Assembly (NCBI GenBank): GCA_009760885.1
Contig: CM019717.1
Span: 52,774,030-52,838,029, forward strand
Reading direction: 5' to 3'
Origin: Achatina immaculata
Taxonomy: Eukaryota > Mollusca > Gastropoda > Stylommatophora > Achatinidae
Length of the DNA stretch: 64,000 bases
Shown here one piece after another: positions 45,533 to 57,300 of this stretch (positions are counted from its first letter, which is position 1; the number at the start of each line of letters is the position of its first letter). Under the pieces are notes generated by a model that saw nothing but the letters and a program-made list of their open reading frames with translations, ran no database searches and was not told the origin of the DNA. The position numbers and the translations under genes are program-made.

Positions 45533-47566
45533 CTAACAAAATTTTACACCATCATCACCACACCTACCACAGCCACATGGTACTAGAGCTCGTCCAAAAG
45601 GCCAATATAACAAAAGTGGGCGTGGGTGGGAGAGATTTTCATAATCATTAGGGCTGAAACAGAAAGGAATGGAGTCCCATTGGCTTACACAGAGTTTTGA
45701 TATTGGCTCCTTAAATAACAGCATTCTCTGGAGTAGGTCAGGAAGTCCAGATTGTCTGACTCTCTTTTCCCTGTCAGGACTAGCACCCATGATAGAAGAA
45801 ACAGCCACAAAACAAAGTTTGACAAGTGGCCATGGCTGGGAGTACACAGCATCATAGAATTCTCGTAGCTGTGATTTTCTATATCTGAATATAATAGTAC
45901 AAGTTCTCATTCTGTAATAAAGCCTCTTGCGAGTGGTATCATTGGCATTGAGGTATCCTACTGCTAAGCAGAACTTGGCTGCATTCAGTTGGTATTCACC
46001 CAGAGCAGTTACAAGCATAGAAGGACTTCTCTCTATATAGTCCTTATAGCGCACATGAAAATCACTCACAGATGGCATTATGCCATTTAGAACTAATAAT
46101 TGTAGTTTTCTTTTGTCTGTGTCATTCACCATGGAGATGAAATCCTCCCAGTCAATAAATGGCTCTGCAATTTGTTTGAGCAGATATTTTAATAAGGTGA
46201 TGTCACAATGTAAAGCTCTACTCATAAGTGACTTTACTCCTGCAGTTGTCAGATTAGGATTAGCTCCATTTTCTAATAAGAATCTGGCATTTGCTCCTTG
46301 TTTATCATCTGAAAAGTAACCAATAGCATGGTGCAATGCAGACTGTTCATAACTGTCTGTCATATTAATGTGGGCACCATAATGGAGCAGCAATGACAGC
46401 ATGTTTGTGTCTGCTTCACTAACTGCTAGCATTAATGCTGTCAATCCTGACTTCTCCTGAGCATTGACATCAGCACCATGATCTAGGAGATATTTTCTTG
46501 TCCTATATTTATCTTCTACACTAGACCAATTATCACAAGACAGCATGATATATTCATTAATAAAGAGATCTCTAACAGATTCATCACAATAAATTAAATT
46601 TCTTTTAAGCTCAGTGTCAAAATATTGGCATATTGCATGTCCTAATGCTGTTCTGCCATTGTGATCAGTTTCATTAATGTCAGCACCAGCATCGATCAAT
46701 CTCTTGACATACTCAAAATTTCCTTTAGAGGAAGCATGTGCTAAAGCTGTCATTCCTCGACAATCTGTCACATGAATATCAGATCCAGCTCGTATTAATT
46801 CATAAAAAATAGCTGATCTGTCAGACCTGGCTGCATGCATAAATGGAGTCATACCATTTTTATCAGTGACACAAATGCTGGCACCAGCTTCCAGGAGAAT
46901 CTCTAAATATTTATTGCCACTATCTGACTTACTCTTTTTTATTATAAGGTGCATTAGTGCAGTCATGCCTGATACATCCATAAGGTTTATGTTAGCCCTT
47001 GACTTTATCAGCTCACTCATACAGTCTTCACTCAAGGCTTCTACAGCATAAAAAAGAGCAGTTTTCCCCAATTTACATTGTAGATCTTTCCATTTCTCTG
47101 CATGTTTTAGAAGACTTTTTAAACATGAACAGTGGCCTCCAGCTGCGGCCAACATCAACGCAGTCTTGCCTGCTCTGTCTTGTAGCTCCTGTCTTGCTCC
47201 ACTCTTGATGAGACACTCCACACATTCTGTGTGACCTGCTTGTGCTGCCAACATAAGTGCTGTCTGTCCAGTGTCATCTAACAGATCCAGTTTAGCTCCA
47301 GCCTTTAATAAGATCAACAAAATTTCAACATTTCCTTTCTCAGAAGAAAACATTAATGGCGTCCGCATGGAGCTGTAGGTCTTATTGACATCAGCACCAG
47401 CTTGCAAAAGTTTCTGTACAGCCACATTGTTTCTTTGTTCTATGGCAAGCTTCAGATCAATTTTTTCATTTACATCAACTTGAGTAGTAATATCTTTGTC
47501 TGTGATCATTGTCTCACTTGTAATAGCATCATCTGACAACTGAAGAATCCCTGAATTATTCTCCAT
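45533..47566 (-). CDS. Ankyrin-repeat / SOCS-box protein (ASB-like), copy B
   Basis: This is the second intact 677-residue ankyrin/SOCS protein. It is collinear with the copy at 20.8-22.8 kb with no insertion or deletion, and I count about 51 amino-acid differences (roughly 92 percent identity). The BC box (580-589) and Cullin-box-like end are unchanged, and the tail cluster reads CGCGRCG. Differences crowd into residues ~312-356 and ~505-563 and into variable positions of the ankyrin repeats; residues ~240-313 are identical. The same splice acceptor precedes the ATG at 47,566. An in-frame TAG lies in the stretch upstream, where copy A has a Trp codon, which supports this start. Role as inferred for copy A: ubiquitin-ligase substrate receptor. 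Divergence in the repeat surface but not the SOCS box would fit changed substrate choice. Confidence 0.85.
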   Translation of the reverse strand: MENNSGILQLSDDAITSETMITDKDITTQVDVNEKIDLKLAIEQRNNVAVQKLLQAGADVNKTYSSMRTPLMFSSEKGNVEILLILLKAGAKLDLLDDTGQTALMLAAQAGHTECVECLIKSGARQELQDRAGKTALMLAAAGGHCSCLKSLLKHAEKWKDLQCKLGKTALFYAVEALSEDCMSELIKSRANINLMDVSGMTALMHLIIKKSKSDSGNKYLEILLEAGASICVTDKNGMTPFMHAARSDRSAIFYELIRAGSDIHVTDCRGMTALAHASSKGNFEYVKRLIDAGADINETDHNGRTALGHAICQYFDTELKRNLIYCDESVRDLFINEYIMLSCDNWSSVEDKYRTRKYLLDHGADVNAQEKSGLTALMLAVSEADTNMLSLLLHYGAHINMTDSYEQSALHHAIGYFSDDKQGANARFLLENGANPNLTTAGVKSLMSRALHCDITLLKYLLKQIAEPFIDWEDFISMVNDTDKRKLQLLVLNGIMPSVSDFHVRYKDYIERSPSMLVTALGEYQLNAAKFCLAVGYLNANDTTRKRLYYRMRTCTIIFRYRKSQLREFYDAVYSQPWPLVKLCFVAVSSIMGASPDREKRVRQSGLPDLLQRMLLFKEPISKLCVSQWDSIPFCFSPNDYENLSHPRPLLLYWPFGRALVPCGCGRCGDDGVKFC

Positions 47567-47692
47567 TGTTGTCTGAGGACAGATAAATACAGAAATAATC
47601 ATACAATCAAACTAGAAAATAAAACATAAAAATACAAAATCTATGAAAAAGAATGACAACTGTAAAGTGTGCTCTGCTAAATTAGTCATCAC

Positions 47693-47749
47693 CCAGTTCC
47701 TCGGTTAAATTTAGTAGCCAGCCTCCCTCTGATCTACACCATCCATGTC
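47693..47749 (-). other. Candidate 5' non-coding exon of ankyrin/SOCS copy B
   Basis: This is the 57-bp equivalent of the exon at 22,959-23,015, with the same TATCAG acceptor and GTGATG donor on the minus strand. The short intron that follows ends at the TCTGTCCTCAG acceptor before the ATG at 47,566. It contains stops in frame with the coding exon, so it is best read as leader. Confidence 0.45.
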
Positions 47750-47904
47750 CTGATATAAAGTAAATAAAAATCCATGTTTAAGAATTGCTCAGATATCACA
47801 TGTCTTAGGCTTAACCTGCTCATTCAGTTGTTTGTAGCTGCCAAGGGCATTAAGTCTGATAAGCAGCCATCAAAATTATAATTCATTTATTTTTTATTAT
47901 GTGC

Positions 47905-48745
47905 AATTACAAGAGTACATGACTGGGTGCATGAGACCCAACTAGAAGATCTTGATTTTGCTGATGACATAACTCTTATCAGTAATAATGTGAATTTCAT
48001 GCAAGAAAAAATAGATAGCCTGTCTTCACTGGCTAGCAAAATAGGACTTGAAATTAACAAGGACAAAACAAAAATAATGAAACTTCCACTTAATAAAAAT
48101 GGAAAAATACATGTAGAAGGGACAGATATTGAAAAAATCAATCAATTTGTATACCTTGGCAACTATATAGACCAGGATGGTGACACCAGAAAGGAAGTTA
48201 GAATTGCAAAAGCAGCATCGATCTTCAAGAATCTTGAGAAAATATAACATTCAAAAGTTATAAGCACAAAAACCAAGTTAAGACTATTCATTTCAAATGC
48301 ACTATTTACCCTCATTTACGCATGTGAAAGCTGGAAAACAGCTAAAAAATAGACAAAAAAATTAGACTCTTTTGAAAACAAATGCCTAAGAAAAGTACTC
48401 GGCATCAAGTGGAATGAATTCAAGAACAATGCAGAGATAAGACAGATGACTGAACAACAACCAGTTTCATGGGTGATCAGGAAAAGGAGATGGACATATG
48501 TTGGTCGCGTGATGAGAAGAAACAGTCAGAGAATCCCAAAACATGCTATGAAATGGAACACAACAGGCCAAAGAAAAAGAAGCAGACTGCGTGAAACTCT
48601 GAAGAGGACATTGTTAAGAGAAGCCAAATTAATAGGCATAAAATCCCTTGATGAGGTTGAAAGACTCGCCGAAGACAGTAAAAATTGGCGAACTACCTTG
48701 CAAGCCCTATGTGACGTTTAACGGCATGGGAAGGATATAAGATAT
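47905..48745 (+). mobile_element. ATAAG-type LINE, copy B, upstream of ankyrin gene
   Basis: Counterpart of 23,190-24,030. LEDLDFADDITLIS at ~47,945-47,985, then two open pieces (to 48,247 and 48,446-48,721) with IRKRRWTYVGRVMRR and DEVERLAEDSKNWRT, and the ATAAG tail. Confidence 0.88.
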
Positions 48746-49754
48746 ATAAGAATTACAAGAGCAGTCTTTCATGTACATTTTGTCTGGTGTTTCTTTTATG
48801 TGTTCTTCTTTCTTCTGTATAATGTAATCTATGGGAGTCAATGATTCAGGATGTACTTCCATCTGAGATGAAAGGCTGCATACCTCTTTCAGAATGTCTG
48901 ATCTGTGTCCACGACCTTCATATCTCATTTACAGACTATCAGTATATGCATTACTTCAGCTACTCTTTTGTTACATGTTAATTATCCTGTTGTAGCAGAG
49001 CTGTTCTTCAGTACATGTTAATTGTTCTGTTGTAGTTTTGCTGTTCATGGGTAGATGTTAATTTTTCTGTTGTAGTTCAGCTGCTCATGTGCTACTTATT
49101 AATTATCTATGAAGAATATATTAATGGATGTTTCAAACTTCCAGTCACTATATATGAAGAAGCCAGAATAGTATAAGCTAGCTAAGCTTGGTATGTACTT
49201 GAAATGTCCTGTACCAGCTCAAGCAGATGTAATGTACCAGACATTCTACTTTTTGTCCTGTAACAGAAGTGCTACAGTCTAGAAGATGATCACTGGAAGC
49301 TGTGGTCAGAGAAATAGCCATACATTATGTGTATATATTAAGCACTATTTCTGACAGGAGCAGGAAAGAGAACTGTAAAATCTGTTCATTTGCCAGGGGC
49401 AGCTAACAAATAGCTTTGAAATATATTTATTTGTCACTCAGAGCTGAATCTAAATTATCACTTCTTCTCGTCTGTCACAGACTGCCCTAAAAAAAAATAA
49501 GCATTCACGTGTAGTTATTTGAGTGACTTTCACATGTAACTATTTGAGTGACAAGTAATTATCTGAGTGACTTTCACAAGGCCATCTTATTATTTTTCCT
49601 CAGTTATTGGTGCTGTTTATGGTAGTAAATGTACAGCAAGCAATACAGTTGGTAAAGAAATACAAAGAAAACTGCATAAACCTAAAGTATAATAAAAGTT
49701 CAAACATTTGATTTACACTATAAATTATAATAGACAATTTGCCATTATACTTTA

Positions 49755-49925
49755 TCATCATCACCATTGCCCTATACTCCTTTGGGTGTAACAGCCATGC
49801 ATAAAGTTTGTCCAGTCTGCCCTATTCTTGGATTTGTTCTTTACTTCTTTCTCTGTGTATCCCTTGTCTTGAAGCATTTTCATAATTTCCATTTTCCATG
49901 TAGTTCTAAGCTGTCCAAAACATAG
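49755..49925 (-). mobile_element. LINE 3' end with TGATGATGATAAAG tail, copy B
   Basis: Counterpart of 25,020-25,200 with the same KMLQDKGYTEKEVKNKSKNR coding end. 48,760-49,750 before it is non-coding. Confidence 0.75.
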
Positions 49926-50204
49926 ATTATAGTTTCCATTTACAAACTAACTACAGGGAGGGTACTGTCCCTGAATAAAATATGAGCTGCAGAACAAAAA
50001 CAGAACTTTTATATTCCTTCAGAATTCTTTCTTCCCAACGTAACTTCTTTCCTCAATGTAAAGCTTTGTCATGTTTACAACTGTTGCCGGTCCATAAAGT
50101 CTTGCACATCTAAACAAAATTATACCCAGTTTTATGTGATTTCTTAATTATGTGAGGTTTTTTTTTCTCTGAAACAGAAGCTGTATCAAAACTTTTAAGC
50201 ACAT

Positions 50205-50345
50205 GTGATGCTGCTGCTGTTACTACTACTTCTACAACTACAACTATTACTATTACTTCCACCACCACCATCACCACCATGATGCTAACAGATACAGCTG
50301 CTACAACTACTACTACTACAACTATTGAAGTCACTGCTACTATTA
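50205..50345. repeat. TAC/ACC trinucleotide microsatellite, copy B
   Basis: Counterpart of 25,485-25,630 with different triplet counts. The valine-rich minus frame here is a repeat artefact. A poly(C) run lies near 50,946-50,960. Confidence 0.85.
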
Positions 50346-51705
50346 CTTTTGTAGTGTATTATGCACAGAAATTGTCACAGGTTGTTAAAATTATAGCTTT
50401 TTGCTAGTACTAGCAGTAATATCACAATAAGTAATGCTGGAGATTGTGTAATTTAAAAATTTAATATTGTGGAATGCTTCAAATTAAAAAAAACAAACAA
50501 AAAAAACACAATGGCCTGTTTTCTGGTAAATATTAGTCAACGCCCATCCACTTGTTTTCATGTAAATATTACCTACCCACTTTATGTTTTTAGTTTGCTG
50601 TGAATGCATAACTAGTGCATATTTTCATGTAAATTTTGGAGGATATGTGAAGAAAAGGTGTTTGTGTACATTTTTATTCATTATGGAGTTATACGACCAG
50701 TGGATTAACTTGATGGGTAAGTGACAAAAAATTAATTTAATTCCTTCATTTTCCATTCTTTCTTCTCAGTTCTTAGCTATTTTTTTTTAGTTGTATACTA
50801 ACAAAATGTAAAAAAAAATATTAGAAAAACAAAACACATTATTTCTTCTTCAAATTAACATATAATATATAATACTATAAATCAGATTATGCCTTTGTCA
50901 TTCTTTTAAATGTGACAACCATCCCATTCCACATTGTGAAATTTACCCCCCCCCCCCCCTTGGTGTTTTGAAGGAAACACCTCCAGTATACAAAGAGTTA
51001 ATTAAACTCTGTGAAGAAGACATGTTTTTTATTTATTTATATCTATACAAATTTGAAACAAAACCGTTATGTTTACGAAGTCTTTCCAAAATATTCTCGT
51101 AAAAAAATGAAAGTAAATCATGATGGACTTGAAAATATTAAATAATAAAAATTCGATGCTTAACTGCGGCACAGACATTTTTTTTTTTTCTGTAATGATG
51201 GCACAAGTCTCACTGTAACTACGAACTGAGAATTGTTTGACAACCGATGAAGATTTTTATAACGAGTATCAAGACAGAATAGTTTTACTGAGTGATACTT
51301 TACACTGGTTGTTCTTGTTCATTATTCATAAATCTTAAGACTGTAAGAAAACAATATTAGACTTTTATATACAAGACTCACAGATGATAACACTCGCTTG
51401 AAGTTTCTGTTTTGAAGGTGACCATAGAAAATGGCCGCAGTTGTATTCACTGAAACAGGATGTAGTCTTGCTGACTCACGCCCTTTTCATCATGTTATCA
51501 GAAAAAATATATGAACCTGTCGCTCGTTACTTTAAGTTTTGTCTGTTCATTATTAGTGTACATCCAGCTCCGTTACTTGTACACCTCAACGTGTTTTCAC
51601 TCACCAAATGAATTATCTGATGAAGCACTAAATGCAATAATGAAAAAAAAATCTTTTGTCACCTGTTAAAAAGGTGAATAAATGCCACGGTTCAGTGAGT
51701 TAGGG

Positions 51706-51957
51706 AAAAAAAATCTAAGTCTCTTAGCATTTGCTTGTCGTTCGGGTACAAAGTGTCAGCGCCTTCACATTTCTAGCCCACTACAGCATCTTCTGCCTGG
51801 ATGCCAGCATCTGTCCTCACTGCATTTGTTGTCGCAGGTGCCCATTTTTCGAGGCTGATAAAACAACGATGTCGATCGATCTGCAAAATTCTGCAAAAGT
51901 GCAATAACGAACGGGGACCTTTATCAAGCAAGTACACTAACCACTGCGCCACCGCGG
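51706..51957 (-). mobile_element. tRNA-derived SINE, minus strand, copy B
   Basis: Same insertion as in duplicon A. The head here is best preserved: GGTGGCGCAGTGGTTAG, a full A-box match. Core GCCTCGAAAAATGGGCACC; T-rich 3' end at ~51,706. Confidence 0.7.
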
Positions 51958-51984
51958 CACTAGAGACTGCGTTAAACTTTGGTA

Positions 51985-52480
51985 AAACTGTTACTAGTAG
52001 AGTAGCGTTAATGCGAGGTGTTTAAACTGGTACTAGCAGAGTAGTGTTAATGCGAGGTGTTTAAACTTGTACTAGTAGAGTAGTGTTAATGCGAGGTGTT
52101 TAAACTGTTACTAGCAGAGTAGTGTTAATGCGAGGTGTTTAAACTGGTACTAGTAGAGTAGTGTTAATGCGAGGTGCTTAAACTGTTACTAGCAGAGTAG
52201 TGTTAATGCGAGGTGTTTAAACTGGTACTAGCAGAGTAGTGTTAATGCGAGGTGTTTAAACTGGTACTAGCAGAGTAGTGTTAATGCGAGGTGTTTAAAC
52301 TTGTACTAGTAGAGTAGTGTTAATGCGAGGTGTTTAAACTGGTACTAGCAGAGTAGTGTTAATGCGAGGTGTTTAAACGGGTACTAGCAGAGTAGTGTTA
52401 ATGCGAGGTGTTTAAACTGGTACTTGCAGAGTAGTGTTAATGCGAGGTGTTTAAACTGGTACTAGCAGAGTAGTGTTAAT
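51985..52480. repeat. 39-bp minisatellite, expanded in B (left part)
   Basis: About 12-13 units of TACTAGCAGAGTAGTGTTAA + TGCGAGGTGTTTAAACTGG. Copy A has only one or two (27,255-27,330, 28,920-28,985). Units alternate between TACTAGTAG and TACTAGCAG types. Confidence 0.93.
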
Positions 52481-55400
52481 CATCATCATCATCATGTGCC
52501 GTGCCGACTGGCGTTGGCTATTATGCTTCTTCTGAGTACACGATCCTTCATGCAGGCCATCAGCTCAGTTGGTGATCTCCTCTCACACCATCCCGTCAGA
52601 CTGTCCAGTATCATTTCTCTTGGTCTTCCTCTTGATCTTCTTCCTTCTATTTTTCCTGTTGTTATAATATTTTCAATTCCCCCTCTTCTCATTGCATGTC
52701 CTATGAAAGTACATTGTCTCTCTCTTATCTTTTTGACAAGGTTTTTTTGTCTCTCCAGCTCTTCTCCTACATTCTTCATTAGTTATTTTTGCTGTCCAGG
52801 GGATTCGCAACATTCTTCTAATAAACCACATTTCTGCTGCTTACAATGATTTTTGTGCAGACTTGCCTATTGTCCATGATTCACTTCCATATAACAAGAT
52901 AGGTTCAATATAGCATTTTAGGACTCGTTTTCTAACATTCATTGATAAGGATGTGTTGGTCAATACGTTTCTCATTCTCTGAAATGCAGTCTTTGCTTGG
53001 CCTATTCTGTTCCTAATTTCTGTTCTGCATTTCCCATCTGAAGTTATTACTGCTCCAAGGTATTTGAATTTCTGCACCTGCTTTAGAACAGTTCCGTTTA
53101 ATTTAATATTGCATGCTGGTGGATTCTGTTTCTTAGATATAACCATAGTCTCTGTCTTTTTGATGTTCAAAGTAAGGCCTTTCTGTTCACTTTCTTTGGT
53201 GACTTTATTCAAGAGATTTTGCAGGTCTTGTTTGTTCTCAGCTATCAGTACTGTGTCATCAGCATACCGAAGGTTGTTAATATTGTATCCTCCAATTTTT
53301 ATGCCTGGTTCTGTGATGATTGTTCTTAGAATATTCTCGCTATACAGAGAAAAAAGGTCTGGAGATAGTACACATCCTTGTCGCACCCCTTGTTTTATAG
53401 GTTGATATTTTCCAATTCTATTTTCAAATCGAACTGCTGCTTCTTGCTGCCAGTATAGATGTTTTACAATCCTCAGGTCTTTGCCATCTATATTGATGTC
53501 TTCAAGCATTTTAATAATTTCATTATGTTTCACCTTGTCAAATGCCTTGGTGTAATCAATGAAGCATAAGTAGAGATCTTTCTGTACTTCTAAAGCTCTT
53601 TCTGTTAGTGTTCGTAAAGCATAAATGGCATTGTGTGTTCCCTTTCCTTCAACAAATCCAAACTGTTCATCTGCTATTTCCATTTTTATCTTTTTCCTTG
53701 TTCTTCTCATAATTATTCTCAGAAGTAGTTTCGTTATGTGACATGAGAGGCTGATAGTCCGGTGGTCGTCACATTCCTTTGCACCTGGTTTCTTTGGTAG
53801 TGCTATAAACGTGGATTTAATCAGGTCACTGGGAATATAACCACTGTTGTAAATGTCATTCAGTAACTTGGTTATTATTTTTATTCCTGTCTCCTCTAGT
53901 GCCTCTATTTCTTCTATTGTTATATTATCAGGCCCAGTCGCTTTTCCTTTCTTCATGTGTTTGATGGCATCTATGATTTCCTCTTCAAGTATTGGTGGTC
54001 CCTCACAGTTTTCAGTATCTGGTGTTAATTCTGGTCTTTCTCCTCCATATAGCTCACCGATATACTCTGTCCACCTGTCCACAATGTCTTCTTTTCCCAT
54101 TAACATTTTACCTTCTTTCGATTTCAGGCATCCTGTGGTATATTTTGTTTTCCTGCCTGTGAGTTCATTAATTCGTTTGTGCATGTTTTTGCTGTCTTTA
54201 ATATGAGAGTCCTCTATCTGTCTGCACTGCTCATTTAACCACACTTCTTTTGCTTCTCTTCATTTGCGTCTTATTTCTTTATTTATCTTGTTATATTTTT
54301 TCTCGTTATTTTTACTCCTCCTCCTCTTGTCCATCAGTCCTAAGATGTCGTCTGTCATCCATTTATTTTTAGGGGCTTCTTTTTTTGGTGGTATTATCTC
54401 CTTAACAGTTTGGTGGATAGAATCTCTTAACATTTCCCATTGTTCATCTATACTATTTATCTTTGCTATTGCATTGTATCTATTTGTTATAATAACTTTG
54501 TATTGTTCTCTCAGTTCTTGGTCATTTTTAAGAAGTTCTGTATTCAGTTTGATGTTTCTCACTTTTCTGCCTGCTTTCTTTAGTTTTATTCTAACTTTTC
54601 CACAGAGTGGATCATGGTCACTATTGCAGTCAGCTCCTGGCATGGTTTTTGTTGTCAGTAATGCATTGCGGAATCGTTTGTTGATTAATATGTAGTCTAT
54701 CTGGTTAAAAGTCTTTTTGTCTGGACTGCACCACGTTGCCAGTATTCGAGGATGTTGTTTAAACCAGGTGTTTCCTACAACCATGCTGTGTATTCTTGCC
54801 CATTCAATTAATTTATAACCTCTGTCATTCCTCTCCCCCAGTCCATAGTCACCAACGATGTCTGAAGTTCTTCCTTTACCAACTTTGGCATTAAAATCTC
54901 CCATGACTATGGTAACTTCATGTGACTTTGTGTGTTTTAGTGCTGTCTCTATGTCATTATAAAATAGCTGTAAATCTTCTTCAGAGCTTTCAGATGTTGG
55001 AGCGTACACTTGTATAATATTTATGTTTACTGGTTGTCCTTTCAGTTGGGCTAGCAGGACTCGGTCCGAGATGTTCAAATATCCTACAATTGTCCTTGCT
55101 GTTTGTTCATCAAATATAATTCCTACTCCTCGTTCGTGTTTCTCACTTCCTGAATATATTATTGTATATTTATCTGAGTTTATCTTCCCTGCACCTGTCC
55201 ATCTAACTTCACTCATTCCTAATATGTTGATCTTCATCCTTTCCATTTCCATCTTTACATTTTCTAATTTTCCAGCCTGGAATAAAGTTCTAACATTCCA
55301 TGTTGCTATTTTGAACTTGCTATTTTTGCCACCAGTAGCTTGATGACGATCTGGCCTCACCTGTGGCTCGTGAGCTGCCCTACCGGACGAGGCTGTTCCA

Positions 55401-55804
55401 GAGGAACATCCATTAACGTCGTTCATGATGAATCGATTAATCTGTTTAAGCATAATTATTCTTGGGAATTACAACAGTGGTTTCCCGTTGCCTTCTGTCG
55501 GTTTGTGTACGGACTCTCCGCTAGCCTTTGGACTCCCTGTCCTACCCGCAAGGCAGCGGGAGCGAGAGGTTTTAAGGCGCCTCTGACCCGCCTGGTATTC
55601 CCTTCACTGAGCACCTGAGGCACTTTATAGGAGTAGTAGAGCCACCTACTACCCCACCTCGCTCTCTGAGTCTACCGCCAATTGGTCCGCGCCTGCTTAT
55701 TTGGATAACTCCTTATTCACAAGGAACCTCCATATCTGGAGGACTTTCATCATCCGCCACCTGTGACGCGCTGGGTTGGGGATGGTCGCCCCAGCTTTAC
55801 CCAG
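52481..55804 (-). mobile_element. Near-full-length LINE (endonuclease + RT) in minisatellite
   Basis: The 11-mer GTAGTGTTAAT flanks the element at 52,470-52,480 and 55,805-55,815. On the minus strand it has a ~350-bp 5' leader, an AP-type endonuclease, a reverse transcriptase, a C-terminal domain and a short (ATG)n tail at the left end (52,481-52,494). The organisation matches RTE-like LINEs with one long frame. It is absent from duplicon A and splits a 39-bp minisatellite. Confidence 0.96.
52495..55453 (-). pseudogene. LINE polyprotein: AP endonuclease-reverse transcriptase
   Basis: Endonuclease (55,453-54,260): WNVRTL, MSEVRWTGAG (catalytic Glu), VMGDFNAKVG, WCSPDKKTFNQIDYILI and NSDHDP (catalytic His) are all present. 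RT (54,244-52,841), same frame after one TGA at 54,260-54,262: [45 protein letters not shown] (catalytic Asp pair), [27 protein letters not shown] at 52,841-52,843 and one frameshift precede the C-terminus (FIGHAMRRGG, RRSRGRPREM) at 52,779-52,495. Total damage is two stops and one shift in about 980 codons, so the element is recent though this copy is unlikely to be active. Confidence 0.93.
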
Positions 55805-55930
55805 GTAGTGTTAATGCGAGGTGTTTAAACTGGTACTAGTAGAGTAGTGTTAATGCGAGGTGTTCAAACTGTTACTAGTAGAGTAGCGTTAATATGAGGT
55901 GTTTAAACTATTAAGAGTAGAGTAGCGTTA
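55805..55930. repeat. 39-bp minisatellite, right part after LINE
   Basis: About three further units resume after the LINE's target duplication, then the sequence continues as in duplicon A (28,985 onward). Confidence 0.9.
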
Positions 55931-56934
55931 ATGCGAGGTGTTTATTGTAGTTTAAGAAAACAAATAGAGAGATGAAAGAAGAATTAGCACTAAAAGTTAA
56001 GAACAATGAAATGGTTATGAAAATCAGAAATAGCAACATAGCATTTCTGGAAAAAAAAATGCCTTTAGCAAGGACAAACAAAAAGACTAATAACAATAAT
56101 AATAATGGTTTATTGTTATAAATTATATACTTTATATTTATACCCCAGGGAGTGTGGGGAGTAGGGTAGGAGGGGGCGGAGAGAAAGAAGAGGAAAAAAA
56201 TATTAAAGCACTGCATAACAGATAACAATAATTATAGGTAGAAAGCTGAAATTAGAGTTACAACCGGCAGGGTCAAGACAACCAGCCACGGGAGACGGGG
56301 AATAATACCATTAAGCTTTTGCTGACTCACAGAACAGGTGAGAAAGTCTAGTAGAAAAGTGGGAAAACGACGTGGGAAGTAAACAAGAACATGGTTATGT
56401 AACCGTTTATAGTTGAACAAAGAGAGGAACAAAGAATGAGGAAGCTGAAATGAGAATTAATGCTGGCTAGACGTAAGCATCCAGCATGGCGGGTAAAGGG
56501 CTCTTCCACAGCAGGCTGCTTACGAATATATAGCCAACGGAAGAACAAGAGCAGATATCAGTGACTGTCTCTTTTGTTCTTCTGGTTCCTTTGATTGTAA
56601 GGTTTGTGGGAAAAAAAACAGGTTTGAGGGATTTATTGTAGACGTCATTAATTAAAGTAATTAACCTGTTGTTATGAAAGTGAAATAATGTTGAATAATG
56701 TTGAAATAATATTTTTGTTACAACTTTTAAAACTTTCTTTGGATTCTCAATATTCATGGAATTAAGGACCAAAACATTTTAAGTATTCAGTAAAAAAAAA
56801 AAGGAAAAAAAACCTCCAAAATAAGAGATGAAATAATATTGGTCCTGGGTTGCATCAGGGATACTCCTGTTTAAGTCATGAGCTTTTAGCTTGATATGCT
56901 GAGTGTGATGCCTAAACACAAGTATGCTCAGGTA

Positions 56935-57300
56935 AAGGCACACATCAGGGTTGCTGGCATACATCAAGGTTGCTCGCATACATCAGGGTTGCTGGCACAC
57001 ATCAGGGATGCTGGCACACATCAAGGTTGCTGGCACACATCAGGGTTGCTGGCATACATCAAGGTTGCTGGCACACATCAGGGTTGCTGGCACACATCAG
57101 GGTTGCTGGCATACATCAGGGTTGCTGGCACACATCAAGGTTGCTGGCATACATCAAGGTTGCTGGCACACATCAAGGTTGCTGGCATACATCACGGTTG
57201 CTGGCACACATCAAGGTTGCTGGCATACATCAGGGTTGCTGGCATACATCAAGGTTGCTGGCATACATCAGGGTTGCTGGCATACATCAGGGTTTCTGGT
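56935..57300. repeat. 19-bp minisatellite, copy B
   Basis: About 19 units of the GGCATACATCAGGGTTGCT type, mixed with CAAGG and CACAC variants that are rare in copy A. Confidence 0.92.

Noticed and set aside
52496..55343. Plus-strand frames opposite the full-length LINE
   Set aside because: Shadows of the minus-strand endonuclease/RT frame; low-complexity Ser/Leu/Phe composition and no motifs.
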